Shown here: positions 60,284 through 64,000 of the stretch, piece after piece | How positions within the stretch are numbered: position 1 is the first letter of the stretch | Layout of the letters: each line of letters starts with the position of its first letter | Assembly (NCBI GenBank): GCA_902729315.2 | Contig: LR746275.1 | Coordinates: forward strand, 126,501-190,500 | Direction of reading: 5' to 3' | Origin: Spirodela intermedia | Taxonomy: Eukaryota; Streptophyta; Magnoliopsida; Alismatales; Araceae | DNA: 64,000 bases | Made by a program: the position numbers and the translations under genes | The notes under the pieces: generated by a model | Told to the model about the DNA's origin: nothing | Seen by the model: only the letters and a program-made list of their open reading frames with translations | The model's database searches: none

Positions 60284-61069
60284 GTACGGTCTTCTTCACC
60301 ACTCCCTGCTCCGCCAGCTCGCGATTCGGCTATCCAGGAAACCCCTCTCCTTCCGATCACGTCGTCCGACGCCATGGCGTTGGCCCGTTCTGGCCTGGGG
60401 GAGGGGCTGGAGCTTCGCTGGCGGCGCCCTTGCGCTGGGGATGCAGCGGCGATCTGATGGTGGCGATGGTGCTATCACAGACTTGCATCGTCTGGTTGCT
60501 TCAGAAGGGAATCTTATTTCGACCAGAAGAGTAGCGAATTCATGCCCTAGTCGTTCGAATGCACGAACAAAAGCGGACCCCTGCGTAGAGCGCGCTCCCT
60601 TTTTCTGTCTGTGTGAAGCGGCTCTAACACTGCTGTAGTGACGGGGAATCTAAGTTGCTAGAATGAACTGATCAATTCCTGATGAAGACTCTTTCATCAT
60701 GCTTTTTTATGCCCCACGTCTGATTGATCGATCCCTTTTTGTTGGTCTCGGTGCCCTCTTTCTCTCATCCCTTTCATTCCCTGTTCTCGTCCCTCCCCTG
60801 CACCCCTGTGCGCGAAACACCGGTTCTTATTCTTGCTTGATATCTATGACAGGATGAAATGGTGATACTAGAATAGCAACTCCCTTAGTAAAATCCGTGT
60901 AGGGTTTTCACCGGCGGGAACACTTTTTTCACGGGGTTAAAATTGTTCATCGACGAATACCTTGATCTTTGTGGCACCCTCACTCTCTGATTTGGGGCTT
61001 CACATTGGTCGGTTTGGTTCGAGAACTTGGGAATCGGAACCCACCCTGAGCTCTTATGGTTGACTCCAG
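60284..61069 (+). other. probable 5' UTR intron of TAF7
   Basis: CAG|GTACGG at 60284 and TGACTCCAG at 61069 make a good GT-AG pair between the GC-rich leader and the exon holding the start codon. T-rich intron composition agrees. Confidence 0.55.
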
Positions 61070-61117
61070 GTTTACTGGGATTCTGTTGCTCTCGTGTGTT
61101 TCTGGCTGCTCCGGAGG

Positions 61118-62684
61118 ATGGAGGAACAGTTCATACTGAGGGTGCCGCCCTCGGTGGCAGAGAGGATAGAGAGGCTTCTGAATGAGGGGGCCTCCTCATC
61201 TGAGGATGCTTCTCTGGATTTGTCGTTCGCGGGTATGCTTTGTTCTCTACTCGTTCTTGCTGTTCTTCGTTTTATTTTATTTACGTTTAGTGCTCTTTTT
61301 TACGGAGTTCTTCCCCTGCGAGAGTTGGAGTTGCCTGCTGTGTGGACAGGCGTCTAGACAGACCCCTGTGGGACTGTAGATGAACTGATTGTCGTTATAA
61401 ATGCGCTGTTCAAAGAAAGAGCTTGGCTGAATGTGGGTTAGTCTGATCCTGATGAACATTTGATCGTCAATTATCAGCCCCTGAGGATACATCCGAGGAT
61501 CTATGGCTCATGGATGCAAAATATGCTTTCAGATCGAATTTCTGCATTAATATCCATGCAGCAGGAAGCCGTATTTTAATAGCTCCAGCATGGATTGATC
61601 AACGGGGGTGCTGCTTCTGCGTGACTGGCCTCTGAAATCATCCTTTGGGCCTGCAGTTGCCTAGATCCTGTCATTCTGACTGATTTGACCTTCTCCCCGC
61701 ACATCAAAGACAAATCCGGAGGAACAAGGAAAGATGCCTGGATTGACTTCTTGCACTGCGGTGCAGTTTGTCTACCTCGGCATAGTGATTGGTTGAGGGG
61801 ATGATGAATATCTGCATGCATATGATTTGAATATACGAAAGAACATGCATGGTGTTGTTTTCGACAGATGCAGATTGAAAATTTGGCGGCTTTGCTGTGC
61901 AGAGGACGGAAGAACCGGCACTTTTATGATTGGCAACGACAGCTTTCCTGCGTCGCTCCTTGATCTACCCTCCATCGTAGAGTCTTACAAGACATACGAT
62001 GACAATGTGCTGATCAAAACTGCGGACATCGGCCAGGTGCTCGAACCCTCCCCGACGCATGTTCTTGCTAGGCCTGCGGCTGATTGAGCCTGAGACTCCG
62101 AGCTCGTTGCAGATAATCATGATTAGGGAAGAAGGCGACCCTGCTCCGGAGGGGGCCGAGTTCAAGCACGGACTGACTCCTCCGATGAGAGATGCTCGAA
62201 AGCGGCGCTTCCGAAGAGAACCTGACCTCAATGTACGCAGAACCACCGCCCCAGAAGCTAGAAGTTCTCTTCACCTTTGCGGCCTAGATAGATTCTATGG
62301 TGGCAGTAGTAATCGCCGGCTGGTTTATTTGTCTCACACTGCAGCCGGAGCTCGTCCAGCGCGTGGAGAAGGACTTGCTGAACATCCTGTCAGGTGGAAC
62401 GGCAGAGGATATCCTTTCGGAATCGTTTGTTTTCGTTTTCCGGATGAATCTCGGTGAATGATGGAAATCTTCTTGCTCATCAAGATTTTAATTTCTGCAT
62501 TGAATGCTCTTGAATTTATAAGTTTTGGGTCTTCTTTAACTGGCGGAGAAGCTCACGGGTCGAGCGAGCAAAGTCTGCTGCAGTTGCTGCCGCTGCAGCG
62601 AGGCGGCCTGCCGCCCCGGAGAGCGCCGGGGGAAATGCCGGAGAGCCCGAAAGGAGCGACTCTGACGATTCGGACGACAGCTGA
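61118..62684 (+). CDS. TAF7: TFIID subunit TAF7
   Basis: TBP-associated factor of general transcription factor TFIID, nuclear. Five exons: 61118-61232, 61903-62036, 62113-62232, 62345-62424, 62549-62684; 585 nt give 194 residues (Arabidopsis TAF7 is about 200). The TAFII55 domain is plain: MEEQFILRVPPSVAERIERL, SFPASLLDLPSIVESYKTYD, VLIKTADIGQ, then HGLTPPMRDARKRRFRREPD and NPELVQRVEKDLLNILSGG. The C-terminus is Ala-rich then acidic (GEPERSDSDDSDDS), as in the family. Exon 4 donor (AATC|GTTTGT) and exon 5 acceptor (GGAG|AAG or GAAG|CTC) are the least certain; they were chosen because phase 2 restores the conserved acidic end. Confidence 0.93.
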
Positions 62685-62748
62685 TGAGGCCGAACATATA
62701 TCCACTGTATCTGTCCCCATTATATCTGTGCATTTAAGAGAAATCCTA

Positions 62749-62786
62749 CCTCTCTCTCTCTCTCTCTCTCGCTCGCTCGCTCGCTC
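62749..62786 (+). repeat. (CT)n(CTCG)n microsatellite
   Basis: CT units running into CTCG units just after the TAF7 stop codon. Confidence 0.9.
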
Positions 62787-63631
62787 CATCTCCAAGCTGT
62801 TTAGAGATATGTTAATCTGCTGATAGATAAAGAAATGGGAATTCTCCCGGGTTCTTGTAGGTGTACGTTCTTCTTGTTCCTCGGCGGAGATGGGGGCGGT
62901 CGTCGCTGTCGTCGTCCCAAGATCGGACGACGGTGGCGGCGACGACAGCTGACCTCGTTCTCCTTGTTCTCGATGTTCTTCTCGACGTCTCTGTTCTTGC
63001 TGTCGCTGCTCTATGCTCTCTTGATGGAACTCTGCAATCGTACATCGCCCCTTCGTCGTACCGCCATCCTCAAGCAAGCAGTACCTCTTCCCTCGTGGTA
63101 CTACCCGACTTCCCACTTCCAGAAGATTATCTCTGCTTTAATTATCGTGACAACCAGAAGATTATCTCTTTTCTAGGAGGGTTTTAACCATGCCATCGAC
63201 GTGGTCTCTGGACCCTTCTTCGTCGGTGTTCTTCCGCAGGAACGCCGACGGAGTTCCCGGAGAAAATTTTCTGATCAAGCAGGAGAGGTTTTGCAGCCGG
63301 AACCTGCGAATAGCAAGAAGCAGGTCTTAGAATGGAGGTTACGACGAACCCTTTAGGTTAATCTCGGGAAGAGATCGGATTCCTTTCTCCAGCTGGTACT
63401 GGAAAACCGGAAGGGCCGATAACAAGTACGTACAGTGAATGGAAGAAACCCCCAGGTGGCGGTGAATCCGTCCCTGTCGGAGACCACGTCCGCCCGGCGG
63501 CGGGTTTTCGGAAGAATTACCCGAAGATTTGACCTTGGACTTTTACCGCCGCTGGGTCTGCTGGCCCACCACGGCAACGTGCGGTGCAGAGATAATGGCC
63601 GGATCCTCGCGGCGGAGCGAGCTCTGGAAGG

Positions 63632-63727
63632 GCTCTCTCTCTCTCTCTCTCTCTCGTATCCTCTATCCGAATCCCTTCCTCGTCATCGTCGTCGTCGTCC
63701 TCCTCCTCCTCCTCCTCCTCCTCCTCT
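63632..63727 (+). repeat. (CT)n and (TCC)n microsatellites in a leader
   Basis: A 24-bp CT run and a 47-bp CGT/TCC run end about 25 bases before the ATG at 63752, so both probably lie in the promoter or 5' UTR. Confidence 0.9.
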
Positions 63728-63751
63728 CCGGGCAGCTCTCGGGGCCTGGCG

Positions 63752-64000
63752 ATGGCGTCGTCCTTCCTTGTTCCGGCGAGGTCGTCCTTCTGGGGAGCGG
63801 CCTCGCCGGCCCATCTCGCGAGGGGGGGGGGGCATCGCCTGCCGTCGGCGGGCTTCCCGGCGGCGCCGCCGGCGAGGATCTCCGCCAAGTTCCGGCTGTC
63901 GGAGATCTTGGGCGGGCGCGGCCTCTGCAACGGCGAGGAGGGCCTCCAAAAGTTCCTCAACGACCCCCCGCCGGCCTCTGGCGGAGAACCCGCTCCGCCG
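63752..64000 (+). CDS. N-terminus of an organelle-targeted protein, cut by window end
   Basis: Open from ATG at 63752 to the last base (83 codons). It begins MASSFLVPARSSFWGAASPA and is rich in Ser, Ala and Arg with few acids for about 50 residues, which fits a plastid (or mitochondrial) transit peptide. Then comes AKFRLSEILGGRGLCNGEEG and a Pro-rich stretch. I cannot name the family from this part. An 11-G run inside the codons (63822-63832) is kept in frame as Gly codons. GC content is very high, as for other first exons here. Confidence 0.7.
   Translation, partial: MASSFLVPARSSFWGAASPAHLARGGGHRLPSAGFPAAPPARISAKFRLSEILGGRGLCNGEEGLQKFLNDPPPASGGEPAPP

Larger units (their letters stand above)
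62685..63751. other. intergenic; TAF7 3' UTR and CT/TCC repeats
   Basis: Microsatellites at 62749-62786 (CT then CTCG), 63632-63655 (CT) and 63681-63727 (CGT then TCC). A plus-strand frame 62861-63187 is open but non-ATG and without a domain. The last 100 bases are the probable leader of the next gene. Confidence 0.5.

Noticed and set aside
62861-63187. 108-codon plus-strand frame after TAF7
   Set aside because: Non-ATG start, biased Val/Ser/Leu composition from simple repeats, and likely part of 3' UTR or intergenic DNA.
1-64000. tRNA, rRNA or CRISPR-like structures
   Set aside because: No tRNA B-box with matching arms, no rRNA sequence and no spaced direct repeats; the 133-bp array is contiguous, not spacer-separated.

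Overview
The window is nuclear DNA of a flowering plant, most likely a monocot. The genes carry spliceosomal GT-AG introns, the proteins belong to plant families (chloroplast DEAD-box helicases, an SPX protein, a CHX antiporter, arogenate dehydratase), and coding exons are very GC-rich while intergenic DNA is AT-rich with many (GA)n/(CT)n microsatellites. The compact spacing would suit a small alismatid or duckweed-type genome, but the species cannot be fixed from sequence alone.

Layout. 1-5.9 kb: the 5' part of a TAD2 tRNA adenosine deaminase gene on the minus strand, with very long introns, one holding a Ty3/gypsy chromodomain remnant. 6.8-13.5 kb: three minus-strand genes in tandem, namely an intronless mTERF protein, a three-exon SPX phosphate-sensing protein and a small plant protein of unknown function. 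A 133-bp tandem repeat array of seven copies lies upstream of SPX. 14-17.5 kb: AT-rich DNA with a decayed Ty1/copia element. 17.5-18.4 kb: mitochondrial octanoyltransferase LIP2 (minus). 19-22 kb: AT-rich DNA with a decayed Ty3/gypsy reverse transcriptase. 22.4-28.1 kb: ten-exon chloroplast DEAD-box helicase RH3 (plus). 29-30.4 kb: intronless arogenate dehydratase (minus). 31.4-35.3 kb: unknown coiled-coil protein with a C-terminal membrane helix (minus). 36.2-39 kb: CHX cation/H+ antiporter (minus). 40.6-41.4 kb: a tentative plus-strand gene with an acidic tail. 41.4-46.3 kb: gene-poor. 46.3-52.6 kb: mitochondrial 2-oxoglutarate dehydrogenase E2, 13 exons (minus). 54-59.8 kb: RH50 chloroplast helicase, 8 exons (minus). 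60.2-62.7 kb: TAF7, a TFIID subunit (plus), head-to-head with RH50. 63.75 kb to the end: the start of an organelle-targeted protein cut by the window edge.

Exon chains for SPX, the 154-aa protein, RH3, the coiled-coil protein, CHX, the E2 subunit, RH50 and TAF7 were built by hand from splice sites; each keeps frame from start to stop. Most genes are independent housekeeping or organelle genes. Two pairs are thematically related: LIP2 makes the lipoyl cofactor that E2 carries, and RH3 and RH50 are both plastid RNA helicases.
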